DNA from: an uncultured Verrucomicrobiota bacterium
Lineage (GTDB): Bacteria; Verrucomicrobiota; Verrucomicrobiia; Palsa-1439
NCBI GenBank assembly: GCA_903825435.1
Contig: CAIKAP010000073.1
Span: 1 to 34,623, forward strand
Direction of reading: 5' to 3'
Length of the DNA stretch: 34,623 nucleotides
In this document: piece by piece, positions 17,711-24,709 of the stretch
How the letters are laid out: each line of letters begins with the position of its first letter
How positions within the stretch are numbered: position 1 is the stretch's first letter
Program-made: the position numbers and the translations under genes
Notes under the pieces: model-generated
The model's input: only the letters and a program-made list of their open reading frames with translations
Databases searched by the model: none
What the model was told of the DNA's origin: nothing

Positions 17711-18820
17711 ATGACAAAACACCTATTATTTCTCGCCGTCATCCTCAGTGGCACATTACTCTTCGGCCAAACATCACCATCTCTTCGAAACAACAGCACA
17801 CCAGAAACGGACTCCAAGCCGTTCATTATCGGTGCCGATATTTCTTGGGTGCAACAGCAGGAGGATGAAGGTCTGCGTTTCTCGGACCGAGGGTCGCAGA
17901 AGGACATCTTTGCCATCCTGAAAGAATACAGATTTAATTGGATTCGCCTACGAGTCTTTAACAATCCAAGAACTGAAAATGGATATTCGAAGAACGGCTA
18001 TTGCGACCTGAACCATACGCTGCAAATGGCAAAGCGAATCAAGGCAGCAGGCATGGGGTTTCTGCTGGACTTCCACTACAGCGATACCTGGGCCGATCCG
18101 TCGCACCAGTTTAAGCCTGCGGTGTGGAAAGATCTTCATGGAGCCGACCTTGAAAAGGCAGTCCACGACTACACCCGAGATGTGGTGGCTGCATTGAAGA
18201 AGCAGGGAACGTCCCCCGACATGGTGCAAATCGGCAACGAGATCAGCAATGGCTTCTTATGGCCCGATGGCAATGTGTGGAAGTCGGGGAAGTGGGAGGT
18301 GTTCTGCGGCCTCATTAAGGCGGGAATTGCTGGGGCGAGGGAAGCTGATCCTTCGGTAAAGACCATGATCCACTTGGCCTGGGGCGGCCAGAACGCTCAG
18401 TCCAGGGCTTTCTTGGACAAGGCCTTTGCCCAAGGAGTGACGTTCGACATCATCGGCCAGTCCTATTATCCCAAGTGGCATGGAACCTTAGCCAACCTGA
18501 AGGCCAATCTGACTGATTTGGTTGGCCGATACAAACAAGACATCATCGTTGTGGAATATGCTGCTCCATACCTGAAGGACATCAACGACATCGAGCATGA
18601 GCTGAAGGAGATTAACGACATCGTGCATGGGCTTCCCAATGGCAAGGGGTTTGGCACATTCTTTTGGGAACCGACTAAGTGTGGGCCTGACGGTGCTGGC
18701 TTGTTCGAGTGGAATGGGAAGGCCAAGCCAGAAATTGATGTGTATTCAGAGATTTCCAGGAAACACGAGAAAAACTGGAAGGAGCATGAGGGCCATTCGG
18801 AGGCATACACTGGAAAATGA
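17711..18820 (+). CDS. Secreted GH53 endo-beta-1,4-galactanase
   Basis: Arabinogalactan endo-1,4-beta-galactosidase, glycoside hydrolase family 53 (clan GH-A, retaining), 369 aa. A cleavable signal peptide (HLLFLAVILSGTLLFG, about residues 4-19) is followed by the TIM barrel. Motifs: FIIGADISWVQQQE (38-51), WIRLRVF (77-83), LLDFHYSDTWADP (118-130), the acid/base Glu177 in QIGNEISNG, and the nucleophile Glu282 in VVEYAAPY. GH53 enzymes cut beta-1,4-galactan side chains of pectin type I, which suggests growth on plant or algal polysaccharide. No TonB receptor or other pectin enzyme lies beside it, which is unusual for a polysaccharide utilisation locus. The stop overlaps the next gene (ATGA). 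Confidence 0.93.
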   Translation: MTKHLLFLAVILSGTLLFGQTSPSLRNNSTPETDSKPFIIGADISWVQQQEDEGLRFSDRGSQKDIFAILKEYRFNWIRLRVFNNPRTENGYSKNGYCDLNHTLQMAKRIKAAGMGFLLDFHYSDTWADPSHQFKPAVWKDLHGADLEKAVHDYTRDVVAALKKQGTSPDMVQIGNEISNGFLWPDGNVWKSGKWEVFCGLIKAGIAGAREADPSVKTMIHLAWGGQNAQSRAFLDKAFAQGVTFDIIGQSYYPKWHGTLANLKANLTDLVGRYKQDIIVVEYAAPYLKDINDIEHELKEINDIVHGLPNGKGFGTFFWEPTKCGPDGAGLFEWNGKAKPEIDVYSEISRKHEKNWKEHEGHSEAYTGK

Positions 18821-19371
18821 AAACTCAATTGCGTACATCGCCGTATTACCCATTCAACCTGGACGGATCGCTCTGTCCATTGCTTAACGACGCAGAACTT
18901 TTGTTGCGATTTTATGAGGAGGAGAGTCTTCGACACAGCATCAAACAGTTCTGCAAACGTGCCACTTGGCCTGGAAAACCCGCCAACACGTATGCTGTGG
19001 ACTCTGAGAAGCTGAAGGAGTTGATGCTGAACCTTTTCAACTCTCCAATTGCCCGCAAAACATTGGAGGCTGGCCGCTACACTGATTTACACAATGCGAT
19101 CTGGCAGTGGTTTACCCCTGCTGATCCACAGTTGAGCGAGCGAATCTCGAACTGCTGTGCTGCGGTGAAAGGGATGTTGTTCGTGAAATGCGAGTTGTGG
19201 GAGAAGTTCCTCGCAGATGTCCAAAAGGAAAAACCCCAGGCTGATATTGTGGTGTATCTGGCCTATGTAACACTGGCTTTTGCGATGCTTCAGGAGGACG
19301 ACAGATACACGTTGGGTGAAGCATTTCTAGCGGTGTTTCCTGAGTACACAGACAAATTATGCGGATCATGA
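18817..19371 (+). CDS. Hypothetical protein, 184 aa, coupled to the galactanase gene
   Basis: Unrecognised. Its ATG overlaps the galactanase stop, so it is very likely translated from the same message. It is predicted mostly alpha-helical, without signal peptide or clear TM segment, with Cys residues in the middle (SNCCAAVKGMLFVKCELW) and a hydrophobic helix near 143-156 (ADIVVYLAYVTLAF). The order of a secreted hydrolase followed by a cytoplasmic-looking helical protein gives no obvious function. Base composition matches the other genes of this accessory stretch. Confidence 0.6.
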   Translation: MKTQLRTSPYYPFNLDGSLCPLLNDAELLLRFYEEESLRHSIKQFCKRATWPGKPANTYAVDSEKLKELMLNLFNSPIARKTLEAGRYTDLHNAIWQWFTPADPQLSERISNCCAAVKGMLFVKCELWEKFLADVQKEKPQADIVVYLAYVTLAFAMLQEDDRYTLGEAFLAVFPEYTDKLCGS

Positions 19372-19392
19372 CCGCAACCGAATCCTGTAATT

Positions 19393-20211
19393 GTGGATAA
19401 TATTACGTTCAATTGCGAGAAGTGCAGCAAGGCGATTACCGTTGATGAGGAACTCGCTGGCCGTGAGATTCCCTGCCCTCACTGCCAACAAACGATTCGG
19501 GTACCAAGAAGAAAGATCGGGTTTAAGAATAATCCACAAGGCAGCACCGGTGGCGGAAACCCTTGCCCGCATTGCAACAGCCAAATGGCGTATGACACCG
19601 TGATCTGCATGAATTGCGGCTGGGATTTGCGGACGAACAAGCAGGTCAAGACGAGGTCCAGCCTGAAGGGCATCTTTCGGGTAATCCCACGGGCTATCGG
19701 GTTGATCCTTGTACTCGGAGTGCTGGCTTGGGCATGGTCACGCTGGCATCAGGACATATTGAAGGCGACTGGGTTCGAGATAGTGAGGACAACAACCAAT
19801 TCTATCCCCTTCGACATTCACGACGGCTATTTTGCGTCGAACAAGTTTGAACCGAAGGCGAAGACTTCGTTTGTCGTCTTGCGGGATCAGAAGGCGTTCG
19901 ATGAAGTGTTTGGCGTGGCAATGGTCATGAACGACAAATCTCACCGACTTCCACCTGATTCATTCACAGAAAAGATGGTTGTGGCAGCGGTTCACAGAGG
20001 GAAGGCTGTGTGGGGGTATAGGGTCGAGAGCATTGTAACCGAAGGCAAGACGCTGATCGTAAAGTATACCTCATGGTCAAAACCGTCTGAAACCGCTGAG
20101 TACGCCTGCCCACTCATCATCTCCGTTCCTCAGGGCGATTACGCTACCGTGCAGTTCGTGGAGAATAGGAAAGCGGTGAAGAAACTGGAGTTGGCAGAGC
20201 CAGCGACATAG
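19393..20211 (+). CDS. Zinc-ribbon membrane-anchored protein with PrcB-like C-terminal domain
   Basis: 272 aa from a GTG start. The N-terminus holds two zinc ribbons: FNCEKC...PCPHC (about 7-32) and NPCPHC...CMNCGWDL (about 56-79), a layout common in PVC-group proteins. One TM helix (about 100-116, IGLILVLGVLAWAWS) follows. The remaining 150 residues are beta-rich; the pattern 'SFVVLRDQKAFDEVFG', 'KMVVAAVHRGKAVWGYRVESI', 'CPLIISVPQGDYATVQFVE' resembles the PrcB_C (protease complex subunit) type domain. This is a by-eye match with moderate certainty. The ribbons would face the cytoplasm and the C-terminal domain the periplasm. The function is unknown. Confidence 0.7.
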   Translation: MDNITFNCEKCSKAITVDEELAGREIPCPHCQQTIRVPRRKIGFKNNPQGSTGGGNPCPHCNSQMAYDTVICMNCGWDLRTNKQVKTRSSLKGIFRVIPRAIGLILVLGVLAWAWSRWHQDILKATGFEIVRTTTNSIPFDIHDGYFASNKFEPKAKTSFVVLRDQKAFDEVFGVAMVMNDKSHRLPPDSFTEKMVVAAVHRGKAVWGYRVESIVTEGKTLIVKYTSWSKPSETAEYACPLIISVPQGDYATVQFVENRKAVKKLELAEPAT

Positions 20212-20248
20212 CTATTGCACCACAGCCCAGAAGGTCTATCCTTCCAGC

Positions 20249-20815
20249 ATGAAAACCTCCCTTGGTGCTGTGGCCTTGGTATATCCCACGCCAGTATTCC
20301 TCATCGGTACCTACGACAAATCTGGCAAACAAAACATCATGACGGCTTCCTGGGGTGGGATCTGTTGCTCCAAGCCTCCCTGTGTTGCCGTGTCCCTCCG
20401 AAAAGCGACCTACACCTACGGAAGTATCGTCGAGCGGAAAGCATTCACGATCAGCATTCCATCCGAGAGCCAAGCCAAAGAAGCCGACCACTGCGGATTG
20501 GTTTCTGGCCGCACCACCAACAAGTTTGCAAAGACAAAACTGACACCTGTGAGAAGCGATCTGGTTGATGCACCGTATGTGAAGGAATGCCCTCTGGTCG
20601 TGGAGTGCAAATTGGTTCACACCTTTGAGCTGGGATTACACACCCAGTTTGTCGGCGAAGTGATGGATGTCAAAGCCGACCAGGAAGTGTTGAAACTAGA
20701 TGGATTACTCGACATCCTCAAGCTGAAGCCGATGATGTTCACGCCCGACAGTCATGAGTACTACGGAGTCGGCAAGTTCCTTGGTGCAGCATTCTCTATT
20801 GGCGAGAAGATTTGA
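20249..20815 (+). CDS. Flavin reductase-like FMN-binding protein
   Basis: 188 aa, flavin reductase (DIM6/NTAB/RutF-like) split-barrel family. Indicators: the N-terminal PTPVFLIGTYDKSGKQNIMT followed by ASWGGICCSKPPCVAVSL, TISIPSESQAKEADHCGLVSG, and the C-terminal EYYGVGKFLGAAF common in flavoredoxin-type members. It probably binds FMN and reduces it with NAD(P)H, or serves as an electron carrier. The partner is unknown and no monooxygenase is adjacent. It starts 37 bp after the zinc-ribbon gene on the same strand. Confidence 0.85.
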   Translation: MKTSLGAVALVYPTPVFLIGTYDKSGKQNIMTASWGGICCSKPPCVAVSLRKATYTYGSIVERKAFTISIPSESQAKEADHCGLVSGRTTNKFAKTKLTPVRSDLVDAPYVKECPLVVECKLVHTFELGLHTQFVGEVMDVKADQEVLKLDGLLDILKLKPMMFTPDSHEYYGVGKFLGAAFSIGEKI

Positions 20816-20937
20816 ATTCGTTACGCCATGCCCCCCCGCAACTACATGGGAGAAGTTTCGCAGCTGCCACAAAGACCTTGGGATTCTAGTGATTGCCATA
20901 TGCCTGTCTACGGCCAACTGGTCTGCGAGGTGAAGGT

Positions 20938-21495
20938 GTGAAGGCCGTGCTTCTGTCGTTGCTTCCCCGTCCTTGGATCTACGTCTTAATGGGCTTGGCC
21001 GTGCTGGAATTCGATTTGCTGACGGGGCGGTTTCTCATGTTCCCCATTCTGTTTGTAATCCCGGTGATGCTCTCGGCGTGGTTCGTCACCGTCCGGCACG
21101 CCTTTGCTCTGGCGATTTTTCTTCCGCTCGGTCGGCTCTATATCGCCATCTTCTTCCACCACCCCGCCCCGCCGCTATTCCTTGAAATGAACGCACTGAT
21201 CCGAATCGGCGTCCTCAGTCTGCTCGCATATCTCGTGGCCCGCACCGCCCGCCAAACCAAGGAACTACAACACGAGGTCAAAGAACTGGAGGGCATTCTG
21301 AACATTTGCATGTACTGCAAGCGCATCAAAGACGAGCACGAGAATTGGCAATGGATTGAGAACTATATTGCACAGCACTCGAAAGCGGATTTCAGCCATG
21401 GCATGTGCATGGAGTGCGCTCAGAAACATCATCCAGAAGTCTTCGGTAAAAAACCTTGCACCCACTCTGACTATGTGAAATCTGTAAAAACCTGA
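20938..21495 (+). CDS. Small membrane protein with the Cys-rich C-terminal module of bacterial sensors
   Basis: About 185 aa starting at GTG 20938, preceded by a GAGG about 8 bases upstream; a TTG at 20893 is less likely. There are three to four TM helices in the first 110 residues, then a coiled-coil linker (RTARQTKELQHEVKELEG), then ILNICMYCKRIKDE, the WQWIENYIAQHS helix, FSHGMCMECAQKHHPEVFG. The last block (CxxCK...FSHGxCxxC...HPE) is a recurrent C-terminal module of PAS, GAF and response-regulator proteins and probably binds metal through four Cys. Here it lacks any kinase or receiver domain, so this looks like an orphan membrane sensor or adaptor. Confidence 0.7.
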   Translation: MKAVLLSLLPRPWIYVLMGLAVLEFDLLTGRFLMFPILFVIPVMLSAWFVTVRHAFALAIFLPLGRLYIAIFFHHPAPPLFLEMNALIRIGVLSLLAYLVARTARQTKELQHEVKELEGILNICMYCKRIKDEHENWQWIENYIAQHSKADFSHGMCMECAQKHHPEVFGKKPCTHSDYVKSVKT

Positions 21496-21604
21496 CCAAA
21501 CACGTCACCCCAACCCTACTCACGTCCATACCTCAAGACAACCTTATGTTTGTTGCGGAATTTTCCGTGTGGAACGCTCCGGCAATTCCGAGACCGGTCA
21601 AATT

Positions 21605-21676
21605 ACCCACACATCAACCCACACAGTGAAATCTTCAGGCTTACAGCCTGAATGTTGTGTGGGTTGATGTGTGGGT
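21605..21676. repeat. 72-bp nested inverted repeat built from four 9-mers
   Basis: Two perfect 21-bp arms (21605-21625 and 21656-21676) face each other across a 30-bp spacer. Each arm is itself two copies of ACCCACACA (or its complement) separated by TCA, so the element holds four copies of the 9-mer. The spacer contains a second perfect hairpin, TTCAGGC-TTACA-GCCTGAA (21634-21652). The right arm is followed by TTTTC. It lies 110 bp after the membrane protein gene and 119 bp before the tRNA 3' end. It could act as a bidirectional terminator, a recombinase or regulator binding site, or a small mobile element. Confidence 0.85.
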
Positions 21677-21752
21677 TTTCGTCCGTCAAGTTTCAGGATG
21701 TTCGGGATGTTTCATCAAAAAAGCGTAAGCCGGAAGCACATGCATTTTAGCC

Positions 21753-21787
21753 AATGAAAACGGGCCTAATATTGCTATCAGGCCCGT
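21753..21787 (-). terminator. Rho-independent terminator of the initiator tRNA gene
   Basis: On the minus strand, downstream of the tRNA, ACGGGCCT and AGGCCCGT (21780-21787 and 21760-21767) form a perfect 8-bp stem with a 12-base loop, followed by TTTC. It starts 7 bases after the encoded CCA end. Confidence 0.8.
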
Positions 21788-21794
21788 CTCAAGT

Positions 21795-21871
<77 letters not shown>

Positions 21872-21913
21872 ATCGAAACCTGCGAAGACTTTAGTGGAAC
21901 TGTTCCTGTCCCG

Positions 21914-22681
21914 TCAAGCCTTCTCGGTGCCCCAGCGCCGGTGAAGGAATCGTTCCCACGGAGAGAACAGGATTTTGTCGGCCAACAACCCGATGACGAT
22001 GATCACCAGCATGATACCGGCGACCTGGTCCATCGCTTGCAACTCGCGCCCGTAGTGCAACAGGTGTCCGAGACCGAAGCCGGTCAAGATCGTCACGTAA
22101 ATCTCTGCCGCCATCAACGAGCGCCAGGCGAACGCCCAGCCTTGTTTCATGCCGCTGATGATGAACGGCAGCGACGCTGGCACGATGACACGGCACCAAG
22201 TGTGCAGGCCGCGCGAGCCCATCGTGTGAGCTGCGCGCACGTAGATCGGCGGCACCGTTCGCACTCCGTTGTCGGTGGCGATCAGCACCGACCAGAGCGT
22301 GCCCATAGTGACGACGAACAGCATCGCCGATTCCGTTTGCCCAAACCACAGCAACGCCAGCGGTACCCAACAGACGCTTGGCAACGTCTGGAATCCGAGC
22401 GCGATGACACCTAGCGTGTCGGACATCACCTTGAAACGGGCCGTCAACAGTCCCAGCGGCAAACCAACGAGCAGCCCCAATCCGTAGCCGATCAACAGTC
22501 GACGGATTGTGACTAGGGTGGCGCGCTCCAGCGTGCCGTCGGCTAGTGCCTGCCCGATGTAACGCACCACGCTGAACGGAGACGGCACTAATACTGGCGA
22601 CCAGACGCCGGCACGTACCAGCGCTTCCCAAATCGCGATCATGCAGGCGAAGAAGATGACGACGCCGAGGAGGCGTTTCAT
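21914..22681 (-). CDS. ABC permease, sulfonate/taurine/nitrate type (SsuC/TauC/NrtB-like)
   Basis: 255 aa, BPD-type inner membrane permease with about six TM helices. The EAA-type cytoplasmic loop (IYVRAAHTMGSRGLHTWCRVIVPASLPFIISGMKQG family pattern) is clear around residues 150-185, as is the SsuC/TauC ending 'GLLADKILFSPWERFLHRRW'. It forms the channel of the importer with the ATPase at 22678-23469, whose stop it overlaps by four bases (ATGA). Substrate class cannot be fixed from the permease alone; aliphatic sulfonate, taurine, nitrate or thiamine-precursor analogues use the same family. Confidence 0.87.
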   Translation of the reverse strand: MKRLLGVVIFFACMIAIWEALVRAGVWSPVLVPSPFSVVRYIGQALADGTLERATLVTIRRLLIGYGLGLLVGLPLGLLTARFKVMSDTLGVIALGFQTLPSVCWVPLALLWFGQTESAMLFVVTMGTLWSVLIATDNGVRTVPPIYVRAAHTMGSRGLHTWCRVIVPASLPFIISGMKQGWAFAWRSLMAAEIYVTILTGFGLGHLLHYGRELQAMDQVAGIMLVIIVIGLLADKILFSPWERFLHRRWGTEKA

Positions 22682-23469
22682 TCGGCGACCTCTTCCAGGT
22701 CGGGGTGTAAGTGTCGTTTGAGGGCGCGGGTGATTTTGGTAGCGTGTTGGGCGAGGTCCACACTGTTAATGTCGCGCGGGCGTGGCAACTCCACAGTAAA
22801 CTGTTCTTGAACGCGACCGGGGTTTGGCGAGAACAGCACCACACGGTCGCCAAGGCAGGCGGCTTCGCGGACGTTGTGCGTGACGAACACGATGGTTCGC
22901 TTTCGTTGTTGCCAGATGCGTTGGAGATCGCCATAGAGCTGCTCTCGCGTCAACGCATCCAGCGCCGCGAACGGCTCGTCCATCAGTAGTACGCGCGGGT
23001 TCGGCGCGAGGCATCGGGCGAGAGCGACGCGTTGTTTCATGCCGCCGGACAGTTCGTGGATGCTGGCGTACATGAACCGGTCCAAGCCGACCAGTTCGAG
23101 GTAGTACGTCGCCACCTCGCGGCGCTCCTTGTTACTGAGGTGTGGCTTAAGCTTCAGGCCGAACATTACGTTGTCGAACGCATCCAGCCACGGGAACAGC
23201 GCGGGCTCCTGGAACATCACCATCCGGTCACTTCCAGGGCCGGTCACCGACTTGCCGTTGGCGAGGATCTGTCCTCCATCGGGCAAGTCCAACCCGGCGA
23301 TCAGGTTCAATAGCGTCGTCTTGCCGCAGCCCGACGGGCCAACCAAACAGATGAACTCGCCCTCGCGCACGGTGAGCGAGACGCTGTCGAGAGCGTGAAT
23401 CTCGCCCTTGCGGGTGCGAAAGCGTTTCGTCACGCTCTCAACGACCAGTTTTGGGATTTCTTCTGCCAT
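22678..23469 (-). CDS. ABC ATPase, sulfonate/taurine/nitrate type (SsuB/TauB-like)
   Basis: 263 aa with Walker A GPSGCGKTT (44-52), Q-loop FQEPALFPW (87-94), signature LSGGMKQR (140-147), Walker B RVLLMDEP (159-166) followed by FAALDALTRE, and switch His in FVTHNVREA. FQEPALFPWLDAFDNV and LMDEPFAALDALTR are typical of the SsuB/TauB/NrtD group. It energises import together with the permease downstream and the binding protein upstream (3-bp gap). The overlap with the permease gene indicates one transcript. Confidence 0.9.
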   Translation of the reverse strand: MAEEIPKLVVESVTKRFRTRKGEIHALDSVSLTVREGEFICLVGPSGCGKTTLLNLIAGLDLPDGGQILANGKSVTGPGSDRMVMFQEPALFPWLDAFDNVMFGLKLKPHLSNKERREVATYYLELVGLDRFMYASIHELSGGMKQRVALARCLAPNPRVLLMDEPFAALDALTREQLYGDLQRIWQQRKRTIVFVTHNVREAACLGDRVVLFSPNPGRVQEQFTVELPRPRDINSVDLAQHATKITRALKRHLHPDLEEVAE

Positions 23470-23472
23470 GGC

Positions 23473-24555
23473 TCAGGGTAATTCCGCCAAACCTTTTTCG
23501 CGCAACACTTCGTTGAGCAGGCGCAAATCGTAAATGCGCGACAGGTCCGGTTTATCGCGCAGGAACCCTATGCGGTGCGCGTCACCGGCTGACTTCAACA
23601 GGGATGCGCGAACCGGGTCGTGCGTCAACTCCAGCCGTTTCCACGCGCCGTCCAGCGTCGACGGCGGCAGCGCCTTCGTCGTCTCCGCCTTGATCTCGTC
23701 GTTCAGAATCCGTTTTGCCTCGTCGGGGTGCGCCGCGATCCACTGCGTCAACTCCACGTGCGCCGCGATCCACTTCTTTAACAGCGCAGGCTTCTCCTTC
23801 AACAACCGCGCGCTGCTGACCAGATGTGTCGTCACGTATTTACCACCCGTGCCCGGCCAGAGAGCGCTCTCCTCCAGATAAAGGCGCCCCCTCGCCTCCA
23901 GTTCGAGGCGCGTGACCCACGGCTCGACCGTCCACACGGCGTCGAGGTTACCCCTCTGGAACAACGTAAACTGGTCCGGGTTCGCCGTCGGCAACACCAG
24001 CGCGTCGCCACCACTCATCGTCACGTTCAGTCCCTTCGACAACAACCAAGCCCGCGCTGCCACGTCCTGCGTGTTGCCGAACTGCGGCGTCCCGATCCGT
24101 TTGCCTTTGAAGTCGGCATCGGTCTTGATGCGCCCGTCCGGCTGCACCACGAGCGCCGCGCCGCCGCTGCACGCGCCCGCGATGATGCGGACCTCGGTAC
24201 CTCGCGATTTCAGGTGGGCGTTGATCGCGGGGTTCGGGCCGACGTACGTGAGGTCGAGCGAACGGGCGAACATCGCCTCCATCGCGCTCGGCCCGGCGTT
24301 GTAGACGAACCATTGCACCTGCACGTCGGGGCCGAGCCGTTGCTCAAACCAGCCTTTGCCATGGCGTGACAAGCCATGCGCGATGAGCGCCTGAGCGTGG
24401 GTGATGTTGGGAAAATGACCGACTCGCAGCACGATTTTCTCCGCGCGACTACAGGCGCCTCCGAACAACGTCAGCGCCAGCAACGAATTACCGATGAAGC
24501 GTCGCATCCCGCTCACAGCGTAACCTTTTATCAGCCATCTGCAAAGTGTTTTCAT
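23473..24555 (-). CDS. ABC substrate-binding protein, SsuA/TauA/NMT1-like
   Basis: Periplasmic binding protein of the NMT1/SsuA family, about 360 aa. The mature part starts EKIVLRVGHFPNITHAQALI, followed by LTYVGPNPAINAHLK and IIAGACSGGAALVV, the usual ligand-cleft segments, then KRIGTPQFGNTQDVAAR and VWTVEPWVTRL. Start choice: the ATG at 24555 overlaps the stop of the preceding small frame (ATGA), the coupling style of this genome; an inner ATG at 24507 gives a more compact signal peptide (MRRFIGNSLLALTLFGGACS). The GGAC could be a weak lipobox. The adjacent methionine-enzyme remnant favours a sulfur compound as substrate (inference). Confidence 0.87.
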   Translation of the reverse strand: MKTLCRWLIKGYAVSGMRRFIGNSLLALTLFGGACSRAEKIVLRVGHFPNITHAQALIAHGLSRHGKGWFEQRLGPDVQVQWFVYNAGPSAMEAMFARSLDLTYVGPNPAINAHLKSRGTEVRIIAGACSGGAALVVQPDGRIKTDADFKGKRIGTPQFGNTQDVAARAWLLSKGLNVTMSGGDALVLPTANPDQFTLFQRGNLDAVWTVEPWVTRLELEARGRLYLEESALWPGTGGKYVTTHLVSSARLLKEKPALLKKWIAAHVELTQWIAAHPDEAKRILNDEIKAETTKALPPSTLDGAWKRLELTHDPVRASLLKSAGDAHRIGFLRDKPDLSRIYDLRLLNEVLREKGLAELP

Positions 24556-24689
24556 GAGGTTTCTAACGCGCGCTGCAATCGTTGCCACAAATCGTCCGGG
24601 TCCTCCAGCCCGACGGAAATCTGGTCAGCGTTGCTGTTCAGCACGATAGCAAATGCACTGAATACTGTGGCTAATAGTTTAGCTTTCAT
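24552..24689 (-). pseudogene. Chimeric frame: signal-peptide start fused to the C-terminus of a Cys/Met-metabolism PLP enzyme (metY/metB type)
   Basis: 45-codon frame with its own ribosome site (AGAAAGG, 4 bases before ATG). Codons 1-22 read as a signal peptide (MKAKLLATVFSAFAIVLNSN). Codons 23-45 read QISVGLEDPDDLWQRLQRAL plus three, matching the conserved last residues of O-acetylhomoserine sulfhydrylase or cystathionine gamma-synthase ('RLSVGIED-x-DDL-x-x-DL-x-x-AL'). Its stop overlaps the ATG of the binding-protein gene. The simplest reading is that a full-length enzyme gene once preceded the importer and was cut to its last 23 codons when the 24.6-26.4 kb segment arrived. The rest of the enzyme is not in this window. 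Whether the hybrid peptide is made and exported is unknown. Confidence 0.65.
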
Positions 24690-24709
24690 TTTGCCTTTCT
24701 TGAGGGGGG

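Noticed and set aside
17934-19000. Possible polysaccharide utilisation locus around the GH53 gene
   Set aside because: No SusC/SusD-like, receptor, transporter or other carbohydrate-active gene is adjacent, so one hydrolase is not enough for that call.
21891-22934. 347-codon minus-strand frame across the permease and ATPase genes
   Set aside because: It is out of frame with two clearly conserved ABC genes and has low-complexity Arg/Ala/His composition.
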